Shown here piece after piece: positions 1 to 10,098 of a stretch of 64,000 bases of DNA. The notes under the pieces are model-generated. The model did no database searches, had not been told where the DNA came from, and saw nothing but the letters and a program-made list of their open reading frames with translations. Each line of letters starts with the position of its first letter. The stretch's first letter is position 1. This DNA comes from Bacteroidota bacterium (GTDB taxonomy: Bacteria; Bacteroidota; Bacteroidia; UKL13-3), in assembly GCA_027482225.1 (NCBI GenBank), contig JAIXWD010000016.1, forward strand, positions 78,050-142,049, read 5' to 3'. The translations under genes were made by a program, and so were the position numbers.

Positions 1-177
1 TGTTTCCAAGGCGCTGACTTCCGAAGCACTTAAAGCATTTGCATAATCATTAACAAATTGGTTTGATTTTGCAGGAATATCTTTAGCAAATGCAGCATAT
101 GATGTTAAGCTGAATAACGCAAAGGCAACTAGTAATCTAAATGCTGCGCCTCTAATTATTTTACACATGTTATTCAT
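1..177 (-). CDS. TPM-domain (YgcG-like) protein, N-terminal part, truncated by window edge
   Basis: Reverse-strand translation MNNMCKIIRGAAFRLLVAFALFSLTSYAAFAKDIPAKSNQFVNDYANALSASEVSALET: signal peptide then typical TPM start; ATG overlaps the stop of the upstream gene (ATGAATAA). Confidence 0.75.
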   Translation of the reverse strand, partial: MNNMCKIIRGAAFRLLVAFALFSLTSYAAFAKDIPAKSNQFVNDYANALSASEVSALET

Positions 178-622
178 GCTTTCCTCCTTCATTCCCATAA
201 GAAATATCATTGCTCAATTCATTGGTATCATTACTTTGGTAAGGAAAATATTCTTTCAGTTTTTCACCAGCTTGCGCAATGGCCAAACAAATACCTTCTA
301 CAAATTTACTTTGCTTAAAGAAAGTTAGTAATAACTCCTTTTCTGAATCCCAAAACTGTTGCGATACTTTTTCGTGTATGCCTTTATCACCCAAAATGGC
401 AAACTTGTGGTCATCATAAGCCAAGTAAAACAATACCCCATTTTTTTGTTCGGTGGCATGCATACCTAATTCTTCAAACACAATTTTCGCACGTTCATAA
501 GGTTCAATTTCGCAATGCGCCTCAATATGTAAGCGAATTTCTCCGCTGGTATTTAACTCAGCCAAACGAATAGACTCAATAATTTGTGCTTGCTGTGTTT
601 CGGTAAAAAAAGTTTTGGCCAT
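170..622 (-). CDS. TPM domain-containing protein
   Basis: 150 aa, SGEIRLHIE...NGVLFYLAYDDHKFAILGDKGIHEKV pattern typical of TPM domain; next to LemA. Confidence 0.8.
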   Translation of the reverse strand: MAKTFFTETQQAQIIESIRLAELNTSGEIRLHIEAHCEIEPYERAKIVFEELGMHATEQKNGVLFYLAYDDHKFAILGDKGIHEKVSQQFWDSEKELLLTFFKQSKFVEGICLAIAQAGEKLKEYFPYQSNDTNELSNDISYGNEGGKHE

Positions 623-640
623 AAAATGGAGTTTAAATCA

Positions 641-685
641 AAGCCACAAACAATACAACTGATTAGTTTGTATTGCCTGTGGCTT
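641..685. terminator. Hairpin between LemA and TPM genes
   Basis: aagccacaAAcaatacaa / ttgtattgCCtgtggctt inverted repeat, 8+8 bp with a 2-nt internal mismatch. Confidence 0.5.
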
Positions 686-704
686 AATATTCATGTTGTT
701 ATAA

Positions 705-1298
705 TTATTCGAAGTTAACAGTTGGCGCTTTTTCAGCACCTTTATCGGCCTCAAAATAACCTTTTTTATCAAACCCAAACATACCGCTGTAAATTACTTG
801 AGGGAATTTGCGAATGTAGGTATTGTAGTCTTTTACAATTTCGTTAAATTTTTGACGCTCAACAGTAATGCGGTTTTCTGTCCCTTCTAGCTGACTTTGC
901 AACTCTAAAAAGTTTTGGGTGGCTTTTAATTGCGGGTATTGCTCGGCAACCACCATTAAACGACCTAAAGCCTGACTTAACTCACCTTGAGAAGCCTGGA
1001 ATTTTTGAATTTGTTCTGGTGATAACTTGCTAGCATCAACCTTAATTGATGAGGCACTTGCACGGGCATTAATTACATCGGTTAGTGTTTTTTGCTCAAA
1101 ATTGGCCACACCTTTTACGGTGTTAACTAAGTTAGGAATTAAATCTAAACGTCTTTGGTACACGTTTTCAACCTGTGCCCAGGCAGATGAAGTGGCTTCT
1201 TGTTTGGTTACCATGTTGTTGTAACTGCCACAACCGTTAAAAATAAGTAGCAAAAACAAAGCTGCTACACCTAAAAGAATAATTGTTCCTTTTTTCAT
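705..1298 (-). CDS. lemA: LemA family protein
   Basis: MKKGTIILLGVAALFLLLIFNGCGSYNNMVTKQEATSSAWAQVENVYQRRLDLIPNLVNTVKG; start placed at internal Met of the 705..1361 ORF. Confidence 0.92.
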   Translation of the reverse strand: MKKGTIILLGVAALFLLLIFNGCGSYNNMVTKQEATSSAWAQVENVYQRRLDLIPNLVNTVKGVANFEQKTLTDVINARASASSIKVDASKLSPEQIQKFQASQGELSQALGRLMVVAEQYPQLKATQNFLELQSQLEGTENRITVERQKFNEIVKDYNTYIRKFPQVIYSGMFGFDKKGYFEADKGAEKAPTVNFE

Positions 1299-1443
1299 GT
1301 TTATGTTAGATTGAGATACTGCAAGATACAAATTGCTTTCCAAACTTTGGTTAACTGACAAATTGCCGCTTTTTGTTCTGCTTTAAATTTGGTGTTTTTG
1401 CCGCTTGTGGTTATACTTGCCAATAGGGCTAAGCCAAACAAAC

Positions 1444-2517
1444 ATGATGAAATTTAACGCAGATTGCATTCACTATAAAGGTCATATTCCATGTAAACCA
1501 CACAAACAGCATGGTTTTCATTGTGTAGATTGTTCGGTATACACTAAGGTTTCTAAGCGTATATTAATTATTAAATTGGGTGCTATTGGTGATGTTATTC
1601 GTACCACACCATTGGTGGTTAAGTTTAAAAAGGAATTTCCTGATTGTAAAATTACTTGGCTAACCTGGACACCCGATATCCTGCCATCATCGCAAATTGA
1701 TGAGATTTTAAAATGGGATCACAACAGTTTATTGTATGTTCAACATAGCCATTGGGATATTGCCATTAACCTTGATAAAGAAAAAGAGGCAGGTGCTTTA
1801 CTAAAGATAGTAGATGCTGAAGAGAAATATGGATATGTGTTGAAGAATAATGAAATTCAACCCATGAATGATTTGGCTGTTCATAAATTTTCTACAGGGA
1901 TGTTTGATGATGTGAGCAAAGCCAATACTAAAAGTTATTTACAGGAAATTTTTGAAATATGTGGTTACACCCATCAAGGCGAACCTTATTTAATGGATAC
2001 GCATGATGAAAAAGGGTACACATGGAATTTACCTAAAGGCAAAAAAATAATAGGCATGAATACAGGTTGCGGTGGCCGTTGGACAACACGCTTGTGGAGT
2101 ATAGATAAATGGGTGGAATTGGTTTCTATCTTAAAGCAACAACACCCCGATGCAGAAATTTTACTATTAGGCGGTGAAGCTGAAGATGCGCGTAACAAAG
2201 AAATACAACAACGTAGTGGTGCTTTGTATTTGGGCTATTTTAGTTTGTTTGAATTTATAAACTTAGTTAACCACTGTGAAATGGTAATTACACAAGTTAC
2301 CATGGGCATGCACATCACATTAGCTTTAGGTAAGAAAATTGTATTGATGAATAACATATTTAATCCATACGAATTTGATTTGTTTGGTAAAGGCGAAATT
2401 GTTGCACCTAACAAAACTTGTAAATGTTTTTACAGAGGTAGTTGTATTGATGGTACTAGTTGTATGGAAGAACTGCCAGCAAGTAATATTGCAGCAGCAG
2501 TAAATAGACACTTCTAA
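1444..2517 (+). CDS. Glycosyltransferase family 9 (heptosyltransferase-like)
   Basis: ILIIKLGAIGDVIRTTPLVVKFKKEFPDCKITWLT...GMNTGCGGRWTTRLWS...ITQVTMGMHITLALGKKIVLMNN; Cys/His-rich N-terminus. Confidence 0.85.
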   Translation: MMKFNADCIHYKGHIPCKPHKQHGFHCVDCSVYTKVSKRILIIKLGAIGDVIRTTPLVVKFKKEFPDCKITWLTWTPDILPSSQIDEILKWDHNSLLYVQHSHWDIAINLDKEKEAGALLKIVDAEEKYGYVLKNNEIQPMNDLAVHKFSTGMFDDVSKANTKSYLQEIFEICGYTHQGEPYLMDTHDEKGYTWNLPKGKKIIGMNTGCGGRWTTRLWSIDKWVELVSILKQQHPDAEILLLGGEAEDARNKEIQQRSGALYLGYFSLFEFINLVNHCEMVITQVTMGMHITLALGKKIVLMNNIFNPYEFDLFGKGEIVAPNKTCKCFYRGSCIDGTSCMEELPASNIAAAVNRHF

Positions 2518-2736
2518 ATATTAATGTAATAAATTTTCAATATCAGTTTAACAATTTTGTTGCATGTGCAAGGTTTGATACTAGACCACTTGCATGCGTC
2601 TATCATTAGTAAATCATGTAATTAAAACCGAGCGCAATGTAATCTTCATGCCACTTTTTAGCAGTAATTTCCATTCATAACTAAGGTAACAAAAATTGGT
2701 TTTTTAAAATACATGAAAATACCAGATAATAAATAG

Positions 2737-2892
2737 GTTGAAAAATCTAAGGTGCTAATTATTGATGTTGTTATTGAGTATATTCTAAGTCCTGTAGTTA
2801 GTAAAATTATCATAAAAAAATCAACAGGTAATATTAGCATGATGTCTTTTGATAGCGGTGAAGGACTAATAGAAAAAATTTCATCTTATTAA
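2737..2892 (+). pseudogene. Cupin-like gene remnant
   Basis: Frame reads VEKSKVLIIDVVIEYILSPVVSKIIIKKSTGNISMMSFDSGEGLIEKISSY*, resembling the N-terminal half of small cupin proteins (VVSKTI..K.TGN.TLF.FD.GEGLSEH); preceded by an in-frame TAG and no C-terminal half follows. Confidence 0.5.
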
Positions 2893-2933
2893 AAAGAAAA
2901 AGTTAAAAAGAATGTGTAATTATTAGTAGTTAT

Positions 2934-3278
2934 CTAAAAAATTATCTCCCAGTCTATTGGCTTAAATCCTAATAATATTTTATTGTTTACTTCCACTATC
3001 GGACGTTTTATCATGGATGGTTGATTAATCATTAAATCAATTGCTTGTGCCTTATCATGAATACTTTCCTGCTGTTGGGCTGTTAGCTTTTTAAATGTTG
3101 TGCCTTTAGTATTAATCAATTGTAATACATTAACATGCTGAAGCCAGCTGGTTAATTTATTGGAGGTAATTCCCAGCTTTTTGTAATCGTGAAAACTGTA
3201 TGATATATCATGCTCATCTAGCCAATTAAATGCTTTTTTCATGGTATCACAATTTTTAATGCCGTAAATATGAATCAT
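2934..3278 (-). CDS. ArsC/Spx family reductase-like protein (YffB type)
   Basis: MIHIYGIKNCDTMKKAFNWLDEHDISYSFHDYKK...KRPIVEVNNKILLGF. Confidence 0.88.
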   Translation of the reverse strand: MIHIYGIKNCDTMKKAFNWLDEHDISYSFHDYKKLGITSNKLTSWLQHVNVLQLINTKGTTFKKLTAQQQESIHDKAQAIDLMINQPSMIKRPIVEVNNKILLGFKPIDWEIIF

Positions 3279-3301
3279 AGCTAATAGCTTATTTACGTAG
3301 T

Positions 3302-4255
3302 TTAATCCTCAAAAAAACTTAGTATTATAGGCTCTAACCAACTTTGTTTTTTGTTAAGCATAAAACCCACGTGGCCCCCTAAAGGCGAAAAAATTGCATG
3401 AACAAATGGATGGTCAACCACCTCGTCATATGGGAAACAGCTAGCACTTAAAAATGGATCGTTTTGAGCGTTGATTAGTAATGTGGGAGTATTAATGGTA
3501 TTTAGAATGTCTTTGCTGCTGCATTTGTTCCAGTATTCGTTAGCGTCTTTATATCCATTTAATGGTGCGGTATAAGCGTCATCAAAATCTTTAAAATTCT
3601 TAATTTTATGAATACTTTTAATATCAACTTCTTTGGGGAATAGTTTATTTTTTAACAACATTTTTTTTAACATGCTATTTAAAAAACGTTGCATATAAAT
3701 CCTGTTTATTCCATTGTCTAACTCCATTGCCGAACCTCTCAAATCAATAGGGACAGAAATTGCAGCAGCGGCCAAAACTTGTAAAGGTACCTCACTACTG
3801 TTTGATAAATAGTTTAGTAAAACATTACCCCCTAAACTAAATCCCATTAGAAATATAGAATCATATTTAGCTGTGATACTTTTGAGGTAGAAAGATAAGT
3901 CATTTGTAAAACCACTGTGATATGAGTAGGGTAGCAAGTTCATCTCTCCACCACAACTTCTAAAGTTTATTGCATGTACATCATAGCCGCTAGCACTAAA
4001 TAAATTTGCAAATCCTTTAATGTATTGTGAATCGCTGCTACCTTCAAGCCCATGCAGCATTACTACTGCTTTTTTATTATTACGTAACAAACAATCTACA
4101 TAAAAAAAATCATCATCCGGTGTAGTTATTCGTTTTCTAGTATATGCTGTATTGTGCTTACGAAACAATGCAGGTAATATGGTAGAAAGGTGCTTATTTC
4201 TGTATAAAATATTGGCTTTTAATTCTGGGTAGTCTTTTACAATCATGCCTTGCAA
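3302..4255 (-). CDS. Alpha/beta hydrolase, YheT family
   Basis: VVMLHGLEGSSDSQYIKGFANLF, IFLMGFSLGGNVLLNYL nucleophile elbow, NDPFLSASCFPYDE. Confidence 0.88.
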   Translation of the reverse strand: MQGMIVKDYPELKANILYRNKHLSTILPALFRKHNTAYTRKRITTPDDDFFYVDCLLRNNKKAVVMLHGLEGSSDSQYIKGFANLFSASGYDVHAINFRSCGGEMNLLPYSYHSGFTNDLSFYLKSITAKYDSIFLMGFSLGGNVLLNYLSNSSEVPLQVLAAAAISVPIDLRGSAMELDNGINRIYMQRFLNSMLKKMLLKNKLFPKEVDIKSIHKIKNFKDFDDAYTAPLNGYKDANEYWNKCSSKDILNTINTPTLLINAQNDPFLSASCFPYDEVVDHPFVHAIFSPLGGHVGFMLNKKQSWLEPIILSFFED

Positions 4256-4423
4256 AGGTAATCAACCTAAACTAATTACTAATTTTATAACGTATGCTTT
4301 AATACAATAAATATAAACCATTTTAATTCTAAGTTCTGTATTCTATACACTGTAATTGGTGTTTTTAGCATTGTAAAATTCTTTTTAGCTAAAACCAACT
4401 TTACATTTATTGGTTGTATTTGT

Positions 4424-5884
4424 ATGCAAAATGCACTTGTTTGGTTTAGAAACGACCTAAGAATTCATGACCATGAGCCACTTAGTAAGGCGATTAAATT
4501 TTCAGACAACGTTTTAGGTGTTTATTGTTTTGATCTGCGTGATTATGTGATATTGCCCACCGGATTTCCTAAAACAGGAACTTTTAGGGCAAAATTTATA
4601 ATAGAGTGTGTTGCAGAATTAAAAAAAAAATTACAACAACTCGGTTCTGATTTACTTGTTTATGTTGGCAAGCCAGAAGATATCTTACCTCAGTTATGTA
4701 TTGATTTATCAGTTAATGAGATTTACTACCATAAGGAAGTGGCTCCTGAAGAAAAGCGTGTAGAGGATGAATTGGAAAATACCTTATTTACGCACAAGGT
4801 TAAATTCTCTGGCTTCTGGGGGCACACCTTATTTCACCTTGAAGACTTACCTTTTCCTATAAAACGTATACCAGAGTTATTTACTGATTTCAGAAAAAGT
4901 ATCGAGCGTGAATCAAGTGTAAGGGCTTGTATTGATACCCCACAAATTATAAGCCCTATAACCCCGATACCACCCACTCAATTGCCTTGCTTACAACAAT
5001 TGGGTTTAACAGAAATAGCAGTTGATAAAAGAACAGTGTTGAATTTTAAAGGTGGTGAAAACGAAGGATTGGCAAGGCTTGAAGATTACTTATGGACAAA
5101 AAACTTGCTAAAAAATTATAAAGGAACCCGCAACGAAATGTTGGGGGCTAACTACAGTACAAAATTCTCTGCTTGGTTAGCTATTGGATGTATAAGTCCA
5201 CGTAAAATTTATGAAGAAGTAATTCGATATGAAAAAACGCAAATAAAAAACGATAGCACCTATTGGTTGATTTTTGAATTGATGTGGCGAGATTATTTCA
5301 GGTTTATTATGCTTAAGCACGGCAGCATGATTTTTAAACCAGGAGGCATTCAAAATTTAAATGTTAAATGGAAAAATAATCTTGATTTATTTGAACTCTG
5401 GCGTATTGGAAAAACTGGTTTCCCTCTGGTTGATGCTAATATGCAAGAGCTGCTGTTAACTGGTTATATGAGCAATAGAGGCAGACAAATTGTGGCCAGC
5501 TTTTTAACCAAAAACTTAGGTTTAAACTGGCAATTAGGTGCAAATTGGTTTCAAAGCCAATTAATTGATTATGATGTTTACAGTAATTATGGTAATTGGA
5601 ATTATGCAGCTGGAATAGGTAATGATGCCCGTGGGTTTCGTTATTTTAACATTATTAAACAAGCCATACAGTATGATAATAATGGCGATTATGTGCGTTA
5701 TTGGTTACCTAGTTTAGCAAATATTAAAGGAGTAAGCGTGCATCAACCATATGCACTTAAGTTTGGTGAGTTACTTGATACTAATTTTGATTTAATTCGT
5801 GATTATTGTCAACCTATTGTTGATTTGGAAAAATCTGTAAAAGAGAATGAATCCATTTTTAATTTAGCATTAAAAAGCAAATAG
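4424..5884 (+). CDS. Cryptochrome/photolyase family protein (DASH type)
   Basis: ALVWFRNDLRIHDHEPLSKAI N-terminus; MWRDYFRFIMLKHG; LLLTGYMSNRGRQIVASFLTKNLGLNWQLGANWFQSQLIDYDVYSNYGNWNYAAGIGNDARGFRYFN FAD domain. Confidence 0.93.
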   Translation: MQNALVWFRNDLRIHDHEPLSKAIKFSDNVLGVYCFDLRDYVILPTGFPKTGTFRAKFIIECVAELKKKLQQLGSDLLVYVGKPEDILPQLCIDLSVNEIYYHKEVAPEEKRVEDELENTLFTHKVKFSGFWGHTLFHLEDLPFPIKRIPELFTDFRKSIERESSVRACIDTPQIISPITPIPPTQLPCLQQLGLTEIAVDKRTVLNFKGGENEGLARLEDYLWTKNLLKNYKGTRNEMLGANYSTKFSAWLAIGCISPRKIYEEVIRYEKTQIKNDSTYWLIFELMWRDYFRFIMLKHGSMIFKPGGIQNLNVKWKNNLDLFELWRIGKTGFPLVDANMQELLLTGYMSNRGRQIVASFLTKNLGLNWQLGANWFQSQLIDYDVYSNYGNWNYAAGIGNDARGFRYFNIIKQAIQYDNNGDYVRYWLPSLANIKGVSVHQPYALKFGELLDTNFDLIRDYCQPIVDLEKSVKENESIFNLALKSK

Positions 5885-5886
5885 CT

Positions 5887-6762
5887 TTATCTAATAATTA
5901 CACTTCTAAAACTCACACCATAACCAGTAAAAGATCCAATAGCACCTTGAATATTTGATTTTACTATTATGGGTGTAGCAAATGGTCCACCATTATTGGC
6001 TGCTCTGGAATATGATTCCCAAAACAAATACTCTTTTCGTCCAACGGAGGTTAAGTATAAACTAAGTGTATCGCCAAAATTAAAAGGGCGAAAAAAGCTA
6101 TATGGTACAACGCCATCATTTAAAAAACCATCGTCAAAGTTTCTGAATTGTGAAGCAGATCCCCAGCCTAATAAAAACGGATTAAATCCATTTTGTACTG
6201 CTAAGCGATAATTGTTTTGTTCAGGGCCATCGGTAAATTTGAATGTAACAAACATGTTGGTATCGCCATTCTTATCATCAAATTCTTGTTTCCAAAAAAC
6301 GGTATCTATTTCTGCTACTTTCGGAATTGTTGTGTAGCCTATAACACGTTCGTTTTCTGCAGTAATTTCAAGTTTGTATGGAACTCCAATTTGCGGACTG
6401 ATGGTAGTGCTGAAGTATATTCCACTGAATCCAGGCAGTAACAGATCAATACCGGGTATGGTATTAATATCTATCATTTGAACTCGTGCACTTTCATTCC
6501 AAATGGTATCATTACCTACAACAGTTCCTGGGGTAATATAAACCAAAGCATCTCTTACACCATTTAAAGATAAATCAGGATTAAAATAATCTATAGTTCT
6601 GCTAATGTATACGTAATTTAAATTTGGAAACTGCTGATTAATGCTCGCCTCAACTACCAGGCTAGCTTTGCCGGGAGGTAAATCAACCGTGATTTCTTTT
6701 TCGCATGATGTAAATAGAATAATGCCTAAAACAAACAATATATAATTTAATGAATTTTTCAT
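5887..6762 (-). CDS. DUF4249 domain-containing lipoprotein
   Basis: Lipobox ILFTSCEKEITVDLPPGKASLVVEASIN; directly downstream of a TonB-dependent receptor, the usual context. Confidence 0.82.
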   Translation of the reverse strand: MKNSLNYILFVLGIILFTSCEKEITVDLPPGKASLVVEASINQQFPNLNYVYISRTIDYFNPDLSLNGVRDALVYITPGTVVGNDTIWNESARVQMIDINTIPGIDLLLPGFSGIYFSTTISPQIGVPYKLEITAENERVIGYTTIPKVAEIDTVFWKQEFDDKNGDTNMFVTFKFTDGPEQNNYRLAVQNGFNPFLLGWGSASQFRNFDDGFLNDGVVPYSFFRPFNFGDTLSLYLTSVGRKEYLFWESYSRAANNGGPFATPIIVKSNIQGAIGSFTGYGVSFRSVIIR

Positions 6763-6765
6763 GCC

Positions 6766-9138
6766 TTAAAATTTAAAGTTCCATGCAACTGAGGGAAGAA
6801 TTGGGAAGAGGTAAACCATATAAGCCTTAATTCGGAGCTCTTCTAAATCGGGTACAAAATAAATAAAGTATGGATTAGCCCTGTTGTATAAATTGTAAAT
6901 ACTAAAGTTCCATGATGACTCGAATCTTTCTGTTTGCTTTTGTATATAAGTAAATGAAATATCCATGCGGTGGTATGCAGGAAGTCGGAAATCATTAATT
7001 TTATCGTAAACATCAATGAAGGTATACTTTGGCTCATTATCAATTAAATCGTATCCTGGGCTGTATGCAAATCGAGAATTTGGAAGTGTTGTTGCATTGC
7101 CTGTTCCATAAACAAAAACTAATGTACCACTCCATTTTTTATTAAATTGGTATGAGGCTACAAGGCTAATATCATGTGTGCGATCATATCTAAAAAAGTA
7201 GGGTTTACCTTGGTTTATTTCATCAAATTGTCTTGTGCTTCTGCTCCAGGTGTAGCCGATCCAACCAGTTAGTTTACCAAATTTTTTCTTCCCAAAAATT
7301 TCTACTCCATATGAAAGGCCTTCACCAAAAATCATCTCTTTCTCTAAGTTTTGATTAAAGAATAAATTAGCACCTGGCTTAAATTCAATTTGGTTATACA
7401 TCGGTTTATAGTATGCCTCAATAGATGTTTCAAAAAGATTTTCGTTAAAGTTTTTAAAAATACCCAATGCATATTGATATGCTAATTGCGGTTTAACTAA
7501 CTTAGATGAAGGTACCCATAAATCGGCTGGAAACTGTGCACCACTTGTAGTTGCTAAATGTAGAAATTGGTAGGTTCTGGTGAAAGAGGCTTTAATTGAA
7601 GTATTTGAGTTTATGATGTAAGTACCTGCTAAACGAGGTTCAAGTCCTGGATAAGTGACTATTGCATCACCATTTTTGTATGTTTTACCGTTTTCAATTT
7701 CTATTCCTTCCGAATTGAAAATACGCTCTGTATATGGACCCACTTGTTTAAAAAATACTGCCCTTATACCTGCATTAAAGGTGAGTCTATTACCCAATTT
7801 AAATTCATCCATGGCATAAAATGCCCATTCGTGTGCATATTGTTTATTTATACTTTCGTTAATAGTTATAGTGCCTACCTGTCCTGTGGCAATGCCTGGT
7901 TTAAAAGTGTGGTAAATGTATTGTCCGCCAAATTTTATGCTGTGTTTTTTATTTGGTGTAAAGTAAAAGTCTTGTTTAACGTTTAAATCCTCCACACCTG
8001 AAGAAAGTTGAAATCCATTTTCTCCAAATTCGAACTTATTATTTAAGTCATATCGGTTGTATATAAAAATGGTATTGGAGTAAAAGTTTTTATTGAAGCT
8101 ATGAAACCATTTTAAACTGGCTGCTGCATTGCCCCAGCCAATTTGGAATTTTACCAATTGATTAGTTGGGCTTTTAAAATTAAAAATATCTCTGCCAAAA
8201 TATCCTGAGAAAGATAGTTTGTTTTTCTCGTTTATGTTAATGTGTGCTTTGGCATTAAAATCGTAGAAATAATATCCATTTGATTTTTGTTCTTCAGTTA
8301 AAAAGGGTCTAACTACGGCATCTATATATGTTCTTCTGGCTGCAAACATAAATGCACTTTTCCCTTTTTTTATTGGCCCTTCAGCCATTATTCTTGATGA
8401 TATTAGACCAACACCGCCATTTACCTTGTATCGTTGTTCGTCTCCCTCACGTAAATTAACATTGAGTATTGATGATAAACGACCACCGTAATTTGCGGGC
8501 ATTCCGCCTTTAATAACTTCTACATTCCTTACAGCATCTGTATTAAAAACTGATAGGAAACCCAATAAATGTGATGCATTGTAAATTACAGCATCATCCA
8601 TTAAAATTAAATTCTGATCAGGTCCACCGCCACGAACATAGAAACCTGTTCCTCCTTCACCGCCACTTTTAATACCAGGTAATAAAGTAATTGCTTTTAA
8701 AACATCAGGCTCGCCAAAAATTACTGGTAAAGTTTTTACTTGTTCTCCACTCAGTTCAACCCTGCTCATTTCTGTGCTAGTTACATTTTTATTATTTCTT
8801 TGTCCTGTAATTACCGCCTCTTTGGTTGATATGGTATTGCTACTTAATGAAAAATTTACTTTTATATTTTTGCCATTTAATGTGATGGTTATTTGTTGGG
8901 TTAAATAACCTAAGTATGAAATTTGTAATGTTTGCTGTCCTTGGTTTAACTCTAATCTATAAAATCCTCGCGTATCTGATGCTGCTCCTTTTTTACCATC
9001 AACCGTTTTTATAATGGCACCAACTAATCCTTCCCCTGTGGCAGAATCTTTAACAAAACCGCTAATGGTTTGCCCATTTAAATTAATGCCCTGTATTATT
9101 AAAAACAGGCATATTAGTACTTGAAACAATAATTTCAC
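6766..9138 (-). CDS. TonB-dependent receptor with carboxypeptidase-regulatory-like N-terminal domain
   Basis: SGFVKDSATGEGLVGAIIKTVDGKKGAASDTRGFYRLEL; plug FYVRGGGPDQNLILMDDAVIYNASHLLGFLSVFNTDAVRNVEVIKGGMPANYGGRLSSILN; C-terminal aromatic NFKF. Confidence 0.95.
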   Translation of the reverse strand: MKLLFQVLICLFLIIQGINLNGQTISGFVKDSATGEGLVGAIIKTVDGKKGAASDTRGFYRLELNQGQQTLQISYLGYLTQQITITLNGKNIKVNFSLSSNTISTKEAVITGQRNNKNVTSTEMSRVELSGEQVKTLPVIFGEPDVLKAITLLPGIKSGGEGGTGFYVRGGGPDQNLILMDDAVIYNASHLLGFLSVFNTDAVRNVEVIKGGMPANYGGRLSSILNVNLREGDEQRYKVNGGVGLISSRIMAEGPIKKGKSAFMFAARRTYIDAVVRPFLTEEQKSNGYYFYDFNAKAHININEKNKLSFSGYFGRDIFNFKSPTNQLVKFQIGWGNAAASLKWFHSFNKNFYSNTIFIYNRYDLNNKFEFGENGFQLSSGVEDLNVKQDFYFTPNKKHSIKFGGQYIYHTFKPGIATGQVGTITINESINKQYAHEWAFYAMDEFKLGNRLTFNAGIRAVFFKQVGPYTERIFNSEGIEIENGKTYKNGDAIVTYPGLEPRLAGTYIINSNTSIKASFTRTYQFLHLATTSGAQFPADLWVPSSKLVKPQLAYQYALGIFKNFNENLFETSIEAYYKPMYNQIEFKPGANLFFNQNLEKEMIFGEGLSYGVEIFGKKKFGKLTGWIGYTWSRSTRQFDEINQGKPYFFRYDRTHDISLVASYQFNKKWSGTLVFVYGTGNATTLPNSRFAYSPGYDLIDNEPKYTFIDVYDKINDFRLPAYHRMDISFTYIQKQTERFESSWNFSIYNLYNRANPYFIYFVPDLEELRIKAYMVYLFPILPSVAWNFKF

Positions 9139-9326
9139 TTTATAACAAACAATTGAATTTAAAAATGGTTTAACGCAATTTAAACCTGAACAGATACTTA
9201 ATATTTTAAACGAATTATCTGTATTCTTAGTTTAAGATTGCAATATATTCAGTAATATTTGATAAATATCATTCAAACTATCAATGCTAATGCGCATATT
9301 TGTTTTATACAATTATTTTTAGAACC

Positions 9327-10097
9327 ATGATTAGATTTGATTATATAGAGGCCAATCAAGAAAAGTTTAGGAATGATTTTTTAAACGCGAAGCCATTTCC
9401 GCATTTAGCAGTTGATGGTATTTGTGACGAATTAAAATTGACAGAATTATACAGCTTGATACCTGATATTGAAACACCTAGTGCAGATTATGTTTTTGGT
9501 AAAAATAAATTCGAGAAATCTAAGTATAGAGAATTAGGTGGTTTGTTTGAAGAGTTGTACCAAGATTTTATATCTGAACGTTTTCAAAAATGGTTGAAAT
9601 ATGTAAGTAATGAAGATATATTTATTGATGATACTTTTTACGGTGGAGGAATCCATCAAGGTAAAACGGGTAGCTTTTTAGATATGCATGCTGACTTTAA
9701 CTATCATCCATTAAACGATAAATGGTTCAGGAATTTAAACTTGTTGTTGTATATCAATAAAGATTGGAAAAATGAGCATGGAGGTGAGTTAAAATTGGAA
9801 CATTCAGATACCGGTGTTAAAACCGAAGTTGACGTGCCTTTTAACAGATTAGTCATTATGCTTTGTAGGGGTTACACCTTACATGGTTATGATGCCATTC
9901 GTTTCCCTGAAGGTAAATATCGCACAAGCATTGCTGCTTATGCATATACCCTGCATGAGAAAGCTTTAGAAGATTCTCGCACCACAGTTTGGCATGTTGA
10001 AAAAAGCAACCCTATAAAATATGTATTATCTAAAATTTGGGTTCCTGCGGTTAAACTAAAAAGTAAATTTAGTAAAAGTAAAACTGCTGATCATTAA
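9327..10097 (+). CDS. 2OG-Fe(II) oxygenase (prolyl-hydroxylase-like)
   Basis: HAD (HxD) motif in SFLDMHADFNYHP, distal H in GYTLHGYDAI, R in GKYRTSIAAYAYT. Confidence 0.8.
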   Translation: MIRFDYIEANQEKFRNDFLNAKPFPHLAVDGICDELKLTELYSLIPDIETPSADYVFGKNKFEKSKYRELGGLFEELYQDFISERFQKWLKYVSNEDIFIDDTFYGGGIHQGKTGSFLDMHADFNYHPLNDKWFRNLNLLLYINKDWKNEHGGELKLEHSDTGVKTEVDVPFNRLVIMLCRGYTLHGYDAIRFPEGKYRTSIAAYAYTLHEKALEDSRTTVWHVEKSNPIKYVLSKIWVPAVKLKSKFSKSKTADH

Positions 10098-10098
10098 A

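Noticed and set aside
2658-2840. 60-aa minus-strand ORF in the GT9/ArsC gap
   Set aside because: Hydrophobic AT-rich translation; the opposite strand carries the better-supported cupin remnant.
5887-9138. DUF4249 plus TonB receptor as a novel uptake system
   Set aside because: This pairing is a routine Bacteroidota arrangement.
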